Source: Lysobacter soyae
Lineage (GTDB): Bacteria; Pseudomonadota; Gammaproteobacteria; Xanthomonadales; Xanthomonadaceae
DNA length: 64,000 nucleotides
Direction of reading: 5' to 3'
Assembly: GCF_019551435.1 (NCBI RefSeq)
Contig: NZ_CP080544.1
Coordinates: forward strand, 930,001 to 994,000
Shown here piece after piece: positions 63,710-64,000 of the stretch. Position 1 is the first letter of the stretch, and every line of letters begins with the position of its first letter. The notes beneath the pieces were generated by a model, which was not told the origin of the DNA, did not search any database, and was given only the letters and a program-made list of their open reading frames with translations. Both the position numbers and the translations under genes were made by a program.

Positions 63710-64000
63710 TCAGGGGGCCCGGAGGCCGGCGATGGCGAAAGCGATGAGATGGCGCGAGGCCTCTTGGCGGTGGGCCTGTTCGGAACGGCCGGGCGGACGC
63801 CGGATGAGCCCGAAATCGGCCATCGCATAAGTCAGGGCGCCCGCGACAAAATCGAGGCGCCAATAGAGTTCTTGCTTGCTGAGCTCGGGCAGGCATTCGG
63901 ACAAGGCGTGGGCGAACTCACGCAAGACGTGGCCATAGCGCTTGGACACGTATTCCCGCAGGCCGACGTTTTCCTCCACATAGGCGCGTGCCAAGATGCG
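63710..64000 (-). CDS. TetR-family regulator, C-terminal part (truncated by window edge)
   Basis: The open frame runs off the right edge (reads R-I-L-A-R-A-Y-V from 64000). The visible 97 residues are an all-helical ligand/dimerisation domain (ENVGLREYVSKRYGHVLREF, LPELSKQELYWRLDFVAGAL) typical of TetR regulators such as PsrA/FadR-type fatty acid sensors. The HTH is outside the window. It ends 28 bases before fadB in the same direction and is the likely acyl-CoA-responsive repressor of fadBA. Confidence 0.75.
   Translation of the reverse strand, partial: RILARAYVEENVGLREYVSKRYGHVLREFAHALSECLPELSKQELYWRLDFVAGALTYAMADFGLIRRPPGRSEQAHRQEASRHLIAFAIAGLRAP

Noticed and set aside
1-64000. CRISPR arrays, tRNA or rRNA genes, prophage
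   Set aside because: No regularly spaced repeats, no cloverleaf or rRNA-like sequence, and no phage structural genes were recognised by eye; a tRNAscan and a repeat search would settle it.

Overview
The window looks like chromosomal DNA of a gammaproteobacterium of the Xanthomonadales/Lysobacteraceae. The evidence is gene content and order: cmk-rpsA-ihfB-lapB running into surface-polysaccharide genes, nfuA followed by a long Pro/Ala-rich single-span membrane protein, a zinc-independent-type L36, a GNAT-minC-minD-minE operon, aguA-aguB polyamine genes, and a fadB-fadA pair behind a TetR-type regulator. By eye the DNA is moderately GC-rich, densely coded, with many 1-8 nt gene overlaps. I see no prophage, CRISPR array, tRNA, rRNA or intact insertion sequence. 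Genus and species cannot be fixed from this alone.

Layout. 1-4.3 kb: end of an unknown gene, two exporters (Bcr/CflA MFS and EamA DMT), an APC permease and a small HEAGH-motif protein. 4.3-6.8 kb: the Min division-site operon led by a GNAT acetyltransferase. 6.9-11.1 kb: a DesK/NarL-type two-component pair, an SRPBCC/GyrI-like membrane protein, a DUF423 protein and an AlkA-type glycosylase. 11.1-15.4 kb: a VanY-type peptidase, a tight SPFH - ribbon-helix-helix - DUF4177 - alpha/beta-hydrolase operon, and a beta-propeller-like lipoprotein. 15.5-21.6 kb: purT, a nuclease-like lipoprotein coupled to the N-degron transferase bpt, an EF-hand protein with a Met/His-rich tail, tesB and an AmpD-type amidase. 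21.7-28.3 kb: an esterase coupled to rlmKL (apparent CTG start), a degenerate endonuclease V homologue, an L,D-transpeptidase-like lipoprotein coupled to an unusual DAACS transporter, and an FNR-type regulator. 28.5-30.3 kb: a PP2C phosphatase, a decayed IS3-type transposase fragment and a GacA/UvrY-type regulator. 30.4-35.8 kb: divergent rne and rluC, phhB, nfuA. 35.8-46.3 kb: the long membrane protein, two monohaem cytochromes, and a one-adaptor/two-pump RND efflux operon whose end is written by an intergenic repeat. 46.4-49.5 kb: TraB-like protein with aguB and aguA. 49.6-60 kb: a TPR protein, rpmJ, cmk, rpsA, ihfB, lapB, a WecA-type transferase and a CapD/WbpM-type dehydratase. 60-64 kb: fadA, fadB and a truncated TetR-type regulator.

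Working together. MinC/D/E place the septum. AguA plus AguB take agmatine to putrescine. FadB plus FadA carry out the last three beta-oxidation steps. FNR-type, GacA-type and DesKR-type regulators provide redox and envelope sensing. rne, rpsA and rluC carry leader regions that could hold autoregulatory RNA structure. The 57-60 kb genes should start an O-antigen or exopolysaccharide locus continuing from LapB.

I found no clearly new multi-gene system. The best leads are the SPFH/RHH/DUF4177/hydrolase operon with its own tandem operator-like repeat, the endonuclease V homologue lacking two catalytic aspartates, the CTG start of rlmKL, the repeat-extended RND pump, and the DAACS protein without the NMDGT motif. 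Starts were chosen by reading, so several are uncertain by a few codons. Family names come from motif recognition, not database searches.
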